64,000 nt of DNA, taken from the NCBI GenBank assembly GCA_949128115.1, contig OX421962.1:57081787-57145786 (forward strand), in the 5' to 3' direction. Below the pieces are notes generated by a model. That model saw only the letters and a program-made list of their open reading frames with translations, ran no database searches and was not told the origin of the DNA. The stretch comes from Anaspis maculata (lineage: Eukaryota > Arthropoda > Insecta > Coleoptera > Scraptiidae). The position numbers were made by a program, and so were the translations under genes. Below, in pieces: positions 1 to 10,538 of the stretch (the stretch's first letter is position 1; each line of letters begins with the position of its first letter).

Positions 1-93
1 TACTCGTAATAAGGCACTCAATTTTGAATAGAGCATCAAACTTTCAGGACGCCCATATTTTTTTAAAGGTTGAAAAACTTTTTTTTGTACTAT
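1..93. mobile_element. Truncated end of palindromic element family A
   Basis: The first 93 bases match, in direct orientation, the right end of the palindromic element at 971-2623: the GCACTCAATT, TTTCAGGACG and CCATATTTTTT blocks are shared and it ends in the same TTGTACTA terminus. The window edge cuts it, so its other arm cannot be seen. It shows that family A has at least two copies in this neighbourhood. Confidence 0.7.
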
Positions 94-283
94 AACATAT
101 CACATCTACAAAACTAACTGCGACGACGTTAGCTTCGTACTAACAAAACAAAATTTTTCTACAGCCTAGTCTAATGAAAAAACCGTGGAACTGATACGTA
201 CGTCGTACGTACCTACCTATGCATTTTGCTGATTTAAAATTGCATTTCTTCGAAAATGGACGCTTTGCTTTTTTCTAACGGCG

Positions 284-411
284 TTTTCGAGTCACTAGAA
301 CCGAGCTAGTTCAGCTCGAAAATCGCTATCATGATTGGCAAGGGATTTTCGAAAATCAATCAAATCCCTTTATTTCAGAGCTGAACTGGTTCGGTTCTAG
401 TGACTCGAAAA
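284..411. repeat. Short hairpin inverted repeat
   Basis: The arms TTTTCGAGTCACTAGAACCGA and its reverse complement lie about 60 bases apart, and imperfect pairing continues inward through the GAGCTGAAC/GTTCAGCTC stretch. It looks like a hairpin MITE. No clear target duplication is visible. Confidence 0.7.
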
Positions 412-970
412 TGCTATAAGTAGGTGCTTCGTTTTCAGAAAAAAAAAGTTTGTGGAATTTAATACTCGATTTGTGGGAGGGTAAATCGCCCTACCCTGCT
501 GGTTATACCTAGTCAATAAATAGATGAATTTCTTTCAGTTTTGAGTTTTTCAACATGCGAAGGGAACGCAGAATCCACCAGAGTATCCCAGAAGGTAAAC
601 CACTTATGAAAGTGTTCAGTAAAGAAGGAGACATTTCTGACAGTGTTCCTACTTCGTATTCAGACAAGACGCTTTCTCCAAGGCGATTGGAAAAGGTATT
701 TTAGTAAAAATTTTAAATCCTTTTTCGGTGACGTTACACTTGGCGGTCACATTCGGAACAAAATTTGCAGTAGGTACGTAACGGAACACTCTACATCGAC
801 TTCTACTCACGATTGTATGTCAATCTAGGTACGGAATTCTCCACCACAACGTAATGTTCTCCACTAATTTTTGCAGAAAATCTGGAAAATCAGAGTTCTG
901 AGCTATTTTGATCCGACGCACTGTTTTCGAGATTAATCACTAGAGAAAACTCTACCTGAGATTCTCCCAA
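412..970. other. Gene-free stretch
   Basis: Only short open frames without gene-like composition or splice context are visible. I see no recognisable gene or repeat here. Confidence 0.5.
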
Positions 971-2623
971 TAGTACAGGAAAAATAGTAAAAAAAATTGG
1001 CAGAACCTCGAAATAAATATGGACGTCATGAAAATTTTATATTCTGTTCAGAATTGAGTGCTCTACAACATATCCAAAATCGCCAAAAATCGCACTCGGG
1101 GGTTTTGAGTTATTGGAAGGGGGGTAAAAAATTGCAACTTAAAATGGAGGGGATGAAACCTGTCAATCCATTGGAAGCAAATACGTTATAATTCGACTCG
1201 TCATATTCCGCTGATACCATTATTTATGCCACAAAAAATATCGATCATTGATAAAGGGGGGTCGTGGGGGGGTGAAGCTCTGCCAGGTGGTTCATTTTGT
1301 TTTTCTGTCCATGTAGAACCGATCACGACAAGTTTGGTATCTTTGCCGACTAAATTTAATCTCCTAAACTCGAATTTGATGTGTAAATTTGGATGAAAAC
1401 AAGTTTGAACAAGTTCACTTGAGATAACTTGTTTTTTCTTTGACAATTTTGACGCAATTTTTTTCCACTGTAAGAGGTGTTGATCTTCGAAAATATTTCA
1501 GGGGCGATTAGATTGAAGTGTATTTTCCACGAGAATCATCAACTCGATGTATAATTTTGTTTCTCAAGTTTAAAAAATCGATCTGAACTTGAGCCAGCGC
1601 GGCGCGTCGTCTACTACTGACCAGAACACCACAGCATGCACCTTCAAATGAAAACACCTCAAACTAATTAAGAAATAAGAACTTATCTTAGAAAATTAGA
1701 GGATCTGTGCAGAATTGAATTCCTTATAACATGAACAAAATTGCCATGAATCGCACTGCAGGGTTTTGAGTTATTCAAGGGGAGAGGTAACAGTCATAGA
1801 GTATAAATCTTGCCAAATGTTATCCTCCTCCTCGAATAACTCAAAATCCTGCATTGCGATTCAAGGCGATTCTGTTCATGTTATAGGGAATTCAGTTTTG
1901 CACAGATTCTTCAATTTTGAAAGATGAGTTGTTATTTCTTGAATTGTTTGAGGTGTTTTCATTTGAAGGTGCATGCTGGAGTGTTCTGGTCAGTAGTAGA
2001 CGACGCGCCGCGCCGGCTCAAGTTCAAATCGATTTTTTAAACTTGAGAAACAAAACGATACATTGAGTGGATGATTTTTCGTTAAGAATACACTTCAATT
2101 TAATGGCCCCTGAAAATTTTCTGAGAATGAGCACCTCCAACAGTAAAAAAAATTCGTCAAAACTGTCAAAGAAAAAACAAGTTTTCTCAAGTTAACTTGT
2201 TCAAACTTGTTTTCATCCGAATTTACACATCGGATACGAGTTCAGGAGATTGAATTTAGTTGGAAAAGATACCAAACTTGTCGTGATCGGTTCTAGATAG
2301 CCAGAAAAACAAAATCGACCACCTAGCAGAGCTTCGCCCCCCCATGACCCCCCCTCAACAATGATCAACACTTTTTGTGCCAAAATGGTTTCAACGGGAT
2401 ATGATACGTCGAACTATAATGTATTTGCATCCAGTAGATTAACGGGTTCCATCCCCTCTATTTTAAGCTGCAATTTTTTACCCCCCCTCCAATAACTCAA
2501 AACCCCCGGGTGCGATTTTTGGCGATTTTGGATATGTTATGGAGCACTCAATTCTGAACAAAATATCAAATTTTCAGGACGTCCATATTTTTTCCGAGGT
2601 TGAAATCTATCTTTCTTGTACTA
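971..2623. mobile_element. 1.65-kb full-length palindromic element (family A)
   Basis: The two halves are inverted copies of each other with centre near 1805. For example, the GC-rich GCGCGGCGCGTCGTCTACTA block near 1597 is mirrored near 1990-2015, and the AACCTCG/CGAGGTT ends are mirrored at about 1003 and 2595. The outer ends are TAGTACAGG and TTGTACTA, compatible with GTAC-type termini flanked by TA. The arms differ by scattered substitutions and small indels, so it is an old insertion. There is no long open frame, so it is non-autonomous. Confidence 0.85.
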
Positions 2624-2627
2624 CCTA

Positions 2628-3102
2628 CAACCTTTCCAAATCCCGAGTACATAAATCATAGCAATACTCAACACTAATTGTGATTTCTTGGACTAAAAAC
2701 AGGTAGAAACTTTCCAATAAAAGTGGGTTGAAAAATGCTGCTTAGCAGACCTACAGCCTCTTGGAAAGAGAACTTGCCGAGATAAAATGAATCGCGCTTC
2801 ATCAGGTATTCGATCATCAGTACTGTGCATCCAAGAAAACGGAGAGTTTGAGCAATAATTGTTGTAATCTCTGCAAAAAAATCGTTCTATGAATTACATT
2901 TTCTCATAATTTGCCAAGAATCACTTATTCCATAAGAACAGCACCAAGTTCCTCCTTCCAAAGGGCTCTAGGTCCCCTTTGGAGCACTTTTCAACCCACC
3001 TTTATTGGAACGTTTCTTCTTTCTTTCGGTCCAAGTAAAGTTAGTTGGTGTCATTGCTTTTATTTCTGTACCTACCTATTCACTCGGGATTTGAAAATGT
3101 TG
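2628..3102. mobile_element. Palindromic element (family B), about 475 bp
   Basis: The left arm (CAACCTTTCCAAATCCCGAG, then TTCCAATAAAAGTGGGTTGA) is mirrored by the right arm (TTTTCAACCCACCTTTATTGG, then CTCGGGATTTGAAAATGTTG). It directly abuts the right end of the family A element. Bases 3400-3500 (AAGGGGCCC..., TTTATTAGAACATTTCTTTC) look like a degraded partial copy of the right arm. Confidence 0.75.
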
Positions 3103-4118
3103 GGAGAATCTCAGCTACAGTTTTCTTTCAACTGATTTATTTCGAAAACGGGGCGTCGGATAGAAATGGTACAAGAGAACATTTTCTCCAATTAAAACTC
3201 TGATTTTCCAGATTTTTTAATCAAAATTGAGAAGAAAAAAACATGACCAAAAAAATGAGGCTAAATTTATTCTCCGTCCCACATTTCTTGAACGTCCCCA
3301 CATTACTACCTCAAGCTTATTGTCAAGTTAACATGTAGGTCGAGCCAAACCGTGCCAATTTCTCTTCACAAATTTCGGAGATATAGGTATTTACAAAAAA
3401 CCATTATTAGGGTTACACCTTCAAGGGGCCCTTCTAGCTCCTTTAGGGGGCATTACTCGTCCCATGTTTATTAGAACATTTCTTTCTATTTTTCACGCAG
3501 AATGTGGCCTGAACGCGACCAATAACTGTAAAGGAACTAAATATTTGGAAGCCAGATGTGATTCTCACCGAAAGAGTAACTCAAGTTTATGAGGTACCTA
3601 CACGCATTATTTAAAAAAAAAACTAATGGGTCTGATTTTTTCAAGGACAAACAGCTGGACCGAAGATTCTGGAAGCAGCTAAGCAGACGTCGAGGCAACA
3701 AGACGTCCAACGTTCCCACTACCTAATTAAAATCAAAATTCTCGAAAATTTCCCTCAATATTTTTTCTCTAATTACATTTAAAGCTCAATTCAAGTGATA
3801 TCGGTGCTTCGTCGGATGTGCAAAAAATACTTCACAATTATTATTAGAGAAGTATTGCTGATTTTTTGGCTTACTAAAAAAATTATTAATAAACTATTGG
3901 CACTAACTAGTTGTTATACTCTTGTAAATAGCTTTTAAAATGTTATTCGATTTTTATAAAATAATTTACCACATAGTTACGATGTTTCTATCGAGAGTAT
4001 TTTAGTTGGTAGGTGAAGGGGTTGTAAAAATAGTTTGAAAGATCCGTCACACATTCCATTTGTGATAATTAAAATTTTGTATACTGTTACAAATAAACTT
4101 AAAGAACGAAGAACAATT
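3103..4118. other. Gene-free stretch downstream of the 595-residue gene
   Basis: No convincing coding sequence is visible. A degraded fragment resembling the preceding palindromic element lies near 3400-3500. The rest is AT-rich and featureless to me. Confidence 0.5.
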
Positions 4119-4124
4119 TTTATT
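4119..4124 (-). terminator. Candidate polyadenylation signal overlapping the stop codon
   Basis: On the minus strand, CAATAAAA at the end of the 595-residue gene contains AATAAA, and its TAA is the stop codon itself. If used, the 3' UTR would be only some tens of bases. I see no equally good AATAAA in the next few hundred bases on that strand. Confidence 0.4.
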
Positions 4125-5907
4125 GCTTTTTCAACTTTGTAATCACATCACTGTATTTCTTAGGACTGTCACGTTTGTGCTTCATCAACACGGCTTCAAC
4201 TTCACCCAACGTAAGATTCGTTTCGTACATTTGAATGGATTTTTCATGTTTTTTCTGCACTGGCACCTTTATGGTGATTATGTTCTGCTTGTTCTGCCCA
4301 GTGGCTTTTGCCTGAGACCAAATGTTATTCCATAAAATTTCGCGCTGGAGATCATCTGCTTTCGAAATTATCCGCATGAATTCTTCTTTGCCTACTGTGT
4401 CAACGGATGAATCTTGATCCCTCCACATATACAGCTTGGGGTTGACGTAAGCTACATCAACTTTCTTGCTATCTCTATCATCCATCCCTGGAAATTTAAC
4501 TTTTTTCTCTTTCGACTCTTTTCTTTTTACCGCTAGTACTGTTAATCGCTCATTTTCTTTTTCAATTTCTGTTTCTTTATCCTTTTCAGTCACGTTGAAG
4601 ACTTTCGTATTTATTTGTTCGAAAAACTTCTGGAAAAGCTCTGTGTTGTAAGCAGGATCAATTGGCCTGTCATCTTGAGGCCCTGGTACTGGTTCCTCCG
4701 ATTTCGTCGCGGTTTTCTCCAAAACTTTTCCGAAAATTTCATTAATTAACGAGACAATTTTATTTTTTAAATCTATACCAGGCTTCAATATTTCCTCACC
4801 CCATCTCCATATATTTGCTCCACCGTAAAAAACTTCTTCGTCCTCGTCCTTTGCAGTTTTCTTGCTGGTTTTTCCATTTTCTTTCGCATGAATATTGCTT
4901 GTAGATCCTACACGCATACCGTTGGCTTCTAAAACTTTTCCTTTGAAATTAATATGCTCTACACGAACCGGATTGCATATTATAGGAGGTTGCTCGTTAG
5001 TTTTTTCGAAAACAAAATGGTTTTGATCCTTCGAACTGCCTTGGCTTAACGCATGGTCAGATTTACTGCGGGTCTTAGATGTCCTAGATGCTCTTCTTGA
5101 TATGTTCGACACAAGTTTACCAATAATCTGCTTAAAATAGTCTCTTGGAACGGCACGTTCTTCTTGTTCATTCAAGCGGCTTTCAAGTATCTTGATTTTC
5201 CTAGCGAGCTCAGCAATATTTGAAATATCCGGATCCTTTTCACTCTTCCCTTTTCGAAAGTCTTCAACAATAATATCCTTGTTCTTCTCAAAGTCGCCGT
5301 CCTTTTTACTAATCAGGATCGATTTCAAGTTGTCTTTCTCAGTTTTTGCTGTGTAAATGTAATTATTCTTCAAATGATCACCAGGGCATGAGATGAATCT
5401 ATCGTAATTTTTTGACGTTTCCATCACTTCTTCAGATTCATTGGTAGTAGTGTGACTGATGACTAAATTAATATTTCGCATGTTGGTAATCTTAGTCTCT
5501 ACATTCCTCAAGGACTTGCGAATTTTACATAAGAGCGGCTTGACATTTTCTCCGAGTCCTACCAGATCCTTGTGTCGTTCGAAACCACCTTGGCGTAAAG
5601 AGACGCAAGAGTCATGCTTTTCCAGTTTGTTTTTAGCGTCATCGTGCTTGCGTACTTTGATTATGGTGTCGTCACGTTTCAAATTGTTGATGAGCTTTTG
5701 CCTTTCCTCCAGTTGCTTCTCCATCGTAGCTATCAGCTTTCTCACCTGATCAGCTCTTAAAGTATTGCTTGTGACGCTGCCGAAAATATCCAGCTCTTTG
5801 GGTTTGACCACGGTCACATCGAGTAACGTCGAGCTGCATCTGTCAGACAAGAGGATCTCCCGGACGGCTTCGTTCATCTTAAGTTCTAAAGAAAGTGGAG
5901 CTTCCAT
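4120..5907 (-). CDS. Unrecognised charged coiled-coil protein, 595 residues
   Basis: This is a single uninterrupted frame, far longer than any chance frame in the window, starting at an ATG facing a divergent gene. I do not recognise the family. The protein is hydrophilic and rich in Lys, Glu and Asp, with no signal peptide or membrane segment. Residues 49-80 (RADQVRKLIATMEKQLEERQ and following) and 229-250 (NIAELARKIKILESRLNEQE) look like coiled coils. Residues 270-293 are basic and Ser-rich. A Trp-containing C-terminal segment (YMWRDQDSS, then LWNNIWSQAKA) looks the most structured. Residues 258-269 and 388-399 are amphipathic stretches that nearly fit the RII-anchoring helix pattern fully matched in the neighbouring divergent gene; this is inference only. 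The 264-bp spacing suggests co-regulation with that neighbour. It may be a lineage-specific cytoskeletal or sperm-type protein, but nothing in the sequence proves that. Confidence 0.85.
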   Translation of the reverse strand: MEAPLSLELKMNEAVREILLSDRCSSTLLDVTVVKPKELDIFGSVTSNTLRADQVRKLIATMEKQLEERQKLINNLKRDDTIIKVRKHDDAKNKLEKHDSCVSLRQGGFERHKDLVGLGENVKPLLCKIRKSLRNVETKITNMRNINLVISHTTTNESEEVMETSKNYDRFISCPGDHLKNNYIYTAKTEKDNLKSILISKKDGDFEKNKDIIVEDFRKGKSEKDPDISNIAELARKIKILESRLNEQEERAVPRDYFKQIIGKLVSNISRRASRTSKTRSKSDHALSQGSSKDQNHFVFEKTNEQPPIICNPVRVEHINFKGKVLEANGMRVGSTSNIHAKENGKTSKKTAKDEDEEVFYGGANIWRWGEEILKPGIDLKNKIVSLINEIFGKVLEKTATKSEEPVPGPQDDRPIDPAYNTELFQKFFEQINTKVFNVTEKDKETEIEKENERLTVLAVKRKESKEKKVKFPGMDDRDSKKVDVAYVNPKLYMWRDQDSSVDTVGKEEFMRIISKADDLQREILWNNIWSQAKATGQNKQNIITIKVPVQKKHEKSIQMYETNLTLGEVEAVLMKHKRDSPKKYSDVITKLKKQ

Positions 5908-6171
5908 TTTGTGATGGACACAAGGATGGTTCAGGAAGGTCCAGTGGTGAACGTATAATTTAAAGATTTCCTTTTCATTATTGAATTAAGCAAAATTTGG
6001 ACGATTTATGACATGACATTTCACAACACGCACACAACAGAAAAACACAAAATTGAGAGGCACAAAATCAAGCAATTTGGGATTGTGAAACAGTTGTTTG
6101 CTTAATCTTTCAAATTTATAGTTTTTTTTGACATTCTCTACATACCTACCACTTTGCATTGCACGAAAAAA
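5908..6171. promoter_or_regulatory. Bidirectional promoter interval between two divergent genes
   Basis: Only 264 bases separate the start codons of the minus-strand 595-residue gene and the plus-strand 281-residue gene, so both 5' UTRs and core promoters must lie here unless there are further upstream exons. The interval is AT-rich with no obvious TATA box at a fixed distance. No motif was recognised with confidence. Confidence 0.5.
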
Positions 6172-7753
6172 ATGTCTGCCATTGATACAACATGTTTTAC
6201 AGTAGCTTCAGAGCCAGGTAAGTTTCAATTTTTTCAGTATACTTTTGAAAAAAGTGATCATTCTAATGGGGGATGCCAAAGTTGATTTTTTCATGCAATT
6301 TTTGACAGTCGATTTCAACATTTATATCAACAAAGGATGTGGACCCTGAAATCTCATGTCTGCCGTTTGAAACTTTTCAGGAAGCAGAACAGATAAGATG
6401 AACTGCTTCATCCCTCCACCATACGATGGTTCCTCAATAGCAAACGAAATAGCCTCAGAAGTAGTCAACGAAATATTAGAAAACGCAATGGATATCGTAA
6501 CGCAGAAAGAAAAACAAGTGAGTATAAGAACGGTAAGAGTAAGTGAAATGCGTGGACGACGTACGTGCAGTAGGTATTCATGACAAACCCAGCCAACAAG
6601 AACTAAGAAACAGACATCGAGATAATATGGTAATATGTAATTTAGAACAATGTTAGAGGCCCGTTAATACGTTAATGAGTGTGCAAACGTTTGAAAAGAT
6701 GCGTCTTCAGAGGCGATTTTAAGCTAAAAGCGACATTATGAATGTGTCTTCGATCATAGATATCTAGTGACTAAAGTATGGTACCTACAATTCAAATGAA
6801 ATGACATCTTGAGCGGCTGTGAAATGTGGTATTTGCACTAGAAATAAAGCGTTTTCTAAGTTGAATCGAGTAATCTACCATATAAAACCCTCTCGCACTA
6901 CGAAAGCATATTATTATACCTACTCCCTTGTCTATATACTTCTCAATTGATCACTGCTTCTTGAGCTGCTCCTTCTAACTACACAAAACTCGGCTCGGAA
7001 AAACAAAATAAATTATGAACGGTACCTATATCTAAGCATTCATTCCAATATCTGTTGGCCGTTACTAACTGATCTCATTGTATTTTCTAGCCAGAGCAAG
7101 GCAAGATTAGTACAGTCGTCGTTGGTGATATACTCGAAAATATTTTATCGAAAGCAATAAGCCACGATACAGCAAAGCCGATTTACGTCAAAGACGAAAC
7201 GAACCTTTTGGATGACGAAATCAAGAGGATCATAAACGAAATGAAATATCCTCCAGAGAAAAACATAATTTGCACGAAGGGCATCGGCGACCAATTAGCG
7301 AACAGATCGGGTGTGGTACTGTCCGATGTGGTTCTGGAACAACCTCCGAAACGCAACACCTTGGAAAGAAAGAACCGTCTTACGAACCTGGTGAAGAACT
7401 CCAAGCATATTTTGTCAAAATTCTTAACGAACGATACCGAAAAAACAGAGCCGCAATGCCCAGCCGAAGAAGAAAACGACGAAACGGTGCTCAAAGTGAC
7501 CGATTTTGAAGAAAACGTCTGCGTAGAGGAAACGAAGAAAACAAAACAGGGAGGTGATTCTACAAACGATTATACATTGACCGTGGTGGATTTGAAAACT
7601 GATAATAAAGAAGAATTGGAGGATGCAGAGGCAAATACGAAGGAAGCTGGGACTAGCAAGAAGAAATTCGGCCTGGGCGCAAAGTTTATGAAGTATCTGA
7701 GGAAGAATTCGAAAAAGGAGAGAAAAGATGAAACTGTAGTAACCGAGCAGTAG
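6172..7753 (+). CDS. Unrecognised 281-residue protein with two AKAP-like helices (3 exons)
   Basis: Coding exons are 6172-6217, 6381-6517 and 7091-7753. The donors GTAAGT and GTGAGT and acceptors TTTTCAG and TTTCTAG are all canonical, and the joined length of 846 nt keeps one frame. The start ATG begins MSAIDTTCFTVASEPG. I recognise no domain. Two amphipathic segments exactly fit the published RII-binding consensus (small/aliphatic pairs at i, i+3/4, i+7/8, i+11): ASEVVNEILENA at residues 40-51 in exon 2, and VGDILENILSKA at 72-83 in exon 3. The remainder is acidic in the middle and basic near the C terminus (KKKFGLGAKFMKYLRKNSKK). There is no signal peptide or membrane helix. A PKA-anchoring role is an inference from the motif alone. 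The gene is divergent from the 595-residue gene and probably shares its promoter. Splice choice is well supported; function is not. Confidence 0.83.
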
Positions 7754-7805
7754 CAGGCAACCGACGATGAATTTTAAATGCTCTTTACATTTAATTTATT
7801 GTTAA

Positions 7806-7811
7806 AATAAA
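7806..7811 (+). terminator. Polyadenylation signal AATAAA
   Basis: AATAAA lies 52 bases after the TAG stop of the 281-residue gene. A second AATAAA occurs near 7888. Confidence 0.6.
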
Positions 7812-7943
7812 TATTTCACGAAATATTGATGATCATGTTCATCACTAAATTGATAAACTAAATTAATAAACATGCAACACATTAATAATAAAGGTGTTAT
7901 TTTTCGCAGTGAGTAATACGTATTTATTATCTCGTTCACTTTT

Positions 7944-8141
7944 TATTTTCAGTTGAATGACTTTTTGGAGCAAAAATAAAGTGACAAGCTGGGGGGAGGG
8001 GCTACGGCTACGGCCGAGGCTACGGCTGATGGCACCTGCAATGTTTTGGAGCGAAACTATCAGCGGCCATCAGCCGCATCCTCCCAGTGCTCCAGCTTGT
8101 GACTTTATTTTTGTTCCAGGAAGTCATTCTACTAAAAATAA
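7944..8141. mobile_element. Hairpin MITE family C, copy 1
   Basis: The terminal arms (TATTTTCAG, AATGACTTTTTGGAGCAAAA, then ATAAAGTGACAAGCTGG) are mirrored on the right (CCAGCTTGTGACTTTATTTTT, then AAGTCATTCTACT). The core is GC-rich (CTACGGCTACGGCCGAGGCT). A second copy with the same arms and core lies at 53354-53569, so this is a true dispersed family. Confidence 0.85.
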
Positions 8142-8867
8142 AACGGAATACACCTACATACAGGTGGTCCAGTTTTTGATACATTAATTTTGAGAGATGG
8201 CAGACGATCAAAAATGAAGGGTACTTTTCCAAATGAAAATATTTCAGGAGTGTCAAATAACGGAGATATAGCCCTTCAAAGTTGGAAATAGAAAATTGGT
8301 TTTTTAGCATAGCTCTTGAATCGTTCAACCGATTTTGTTCAAATTTGAGCCAAAGTTCACTTAAGCGAGTCTCTATCGAACGATATAACTCGTTTCATCA
8401 AAATTATCCAGGGGCGTGGATTGCCCCTCTTTTCCCCCTAATTTTCACCCCCTTGGAAATTTTCTAAATTTTTTTATGAGTTCTATGTTCAAATTAGAAG
8501 AAAAAGTTACTTTTGCAGAATTTTGATTAGAGGCTTCGTTTTCGAGATGTTTGAGTTTGAAATTTCACAAAACATCTTGGAAACACCACTTCCAAATGCT
8601 TGAAAATTAAAATCCAAGAAAACTCATGATTTCTGAACTGAAATAAGTTCTTTAGGTGTTTTAAGTTGACAAACCACCATTTTTGCTGAAAAACAAGAAG
8701 TTTTCAGGGAACAAAATTTTTAGGCTCTTGAAAGTGGGGATTACGAGATGTTTTTCAAAGCTTCAACTATACATACAACAACTGAACAATTGTAATATTG
8801 TAATCCTTTTATTTCCTTCAGACATTTAAACATGTATGAAAACGTCAAAATATGAACAAAAAAATAA
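8142..8867. repeat. Degraded dispersed repeat, no gene
   Basis: The GAGATGGCAGACGATCAAAAAT...GGTACTTTTCC stretch at about 8194-8230 resembles the GAGATGGTAGAGCATTAAAAA...GGTACTCTTG stretch at about 37213-37246, suggesting a shared old repeat. No coding sequence is visible. Confidence 0.4.
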
Positions 8868-9072
8868 ACAAGTGAGTATGCCTTCACGTGCGTGACTCTC
8901 AGTAGCGCATTTTCTCAAAGAAGCATATTATGAACGTAAAGAAATTTGGTTGAAGGAGACACACCATCCCTTGTCCACTTTCTTCATTCGAAACTCATTG
9001 TGATATTTTGTTATCAGAATGAGGTACCTGCCAATGAAATAGTTTTGAATAAAAATTCTTTCACTCATCAAT

Positions 9073-10534
9073 TTTTTGTTTGTTTGAGGGCGAGAGCTGG
9101 GAGCGGCGACTAATCAACAGTAGCCTATTCTTTCCCATTTTTACTCGGCTATCCATATAGCGAAAGAATTAGATCGCTATGTCTTCGGGTTTATGTTTTC
9201 CATTCATCTCTTACTTTGAGGGCAGCGTGTGGGGCAGGCAGCATTCGGTAAAGTAACTGTTGCACGTTGTTGCGTTGCACAGTTTGAGTTAGGAGTTTCT
9301 AAATGTTTAAGGAAATATGAAAATCAGTAAAAATTGTGAAAGTTGCAATTTTTTTTTGTTTGGGGGCGGGAGCTGGAGGCGGCGACTAATCAAAAGTGGC
9401 CTATCTCTTCCCATTTTTAGTCAGCTATCTATATAGCGGAACAACTGGATCGCTATGTCTTCAGGGTTATGTTTTACATTTTATCTCTTACTTTGGGGGC
9501 GGCGGGCATGTGGAAGCGGCAGAGTTTGGCTAAAAAATTCTTCCACAGTTTGAGTTTGGAGTTTCTGAATGTTTGAGGTAACATTAAAATGTAAATCAGT
9601 GGAAATTATTGAAAGTTGCACTTTTTTTCTTTTGGGGGTGGAAGTTGGAGGCGGCGCCATATCAAAAGTAGCCTATTCTTTCCAATTTTTAGTTAGCTAT
9701 CCATATAGCAAGAGAATTAGATCGTTATGTCTTCGGGTTTATGTTTTTCATTCATCTCTCACTTTGAGGGCAGCGTGTGGGAGCGGCAGCATTCGTCAAA
9801 GTAACTGCTGCACAGTTTGAGTTGGGAGTTTCTCAATGTGAGGGAAATATGACAATCAGTGAAAATTGTGAAAGTTACATTTTTTTTGTTTGGAGGCGGC
9901 AGCTGGAGGCGGCGGCTAATTAAAAGTGGCCTATCTTTTTCCAATTTCAGTCAGCTATCGATATAGTGAAAGAATTAGATCGCTATGTCTTCAGGTTCAT
10001 GTTTTACATTTATCTCTCACTTTGGGGGCGGCGTGTGGGAGCGGCAGAGTTTGACAAAGAAATTCTTGCACAGTTTGAGTCAAGAGTTTCTAAATGTTCG
10101 AGGTAACATTATCAGCTAAATCAGTGAAAATTGTTGAAAGTTGCATTTTTTCTTTTGGGGGCGGAAGCTGGTAAGGCGGCGCCATATCAAAAAGTAGCCT
10201 ATCCTTTTCCATTTTTAGTCAGCTATCCATATAGCGAAAAACTTAGATCGCTATGTCTTCGGGGTCATGTTTTTCATTTATCTCTTACTTTGGGGGCGGC
10301 GTGTGGGAGCGGCAGCGTTCGGCTGAGCAAATGTTGCACAATTTGAGTTGGCAGTTCCTAAATGTTTAAGGGAACATCTCAATCAGTAACATTTATGAAA
10401 GTTGCACTTTTTATCGTTTGGGGGCGGAATCTGGGGGCGGCGACTAACGAAAACTAGCCTATCCTCATTTTTAGTCAGCTATTTATATACCGAAAGAATC
10501 AGATCGCTATGCCTTCGGGTTTATGTTTTTCATT
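9073..10534 (+). repeat. Tandem array, about 265-bp units with dimeric periodicity
   Basis: The landmark (T)(A/G)GCCTAT occurs at 9121, 9397, 9669, 9927, 10195 and 10455, giving periods of 258-276. Units alternate in type: 1, 3 and 5 carry TAGCCTATTC (or close) and GCAGC(A/G)TTCG, while 2 and 4 carry TGGCCTATCT and GGCAGAGTTTG. This is a two-unit higher-order repeat of about 530-550 bp. Short open frames that repeat the same peptide arise from the array and are not genes. Related GGGGGCGG sequence continues after the piggyBac-like insertion at 12178-12420. Confidence 0.85.
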
Positions 10535-10538
10535 TTAA

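Noticed and set aside
7183..7494. Minus-strand frame of 103 residues.
   Set aside because: It is antisense to exon 3 of the 281-residue gene, whose splice structure and codon use are better supported.
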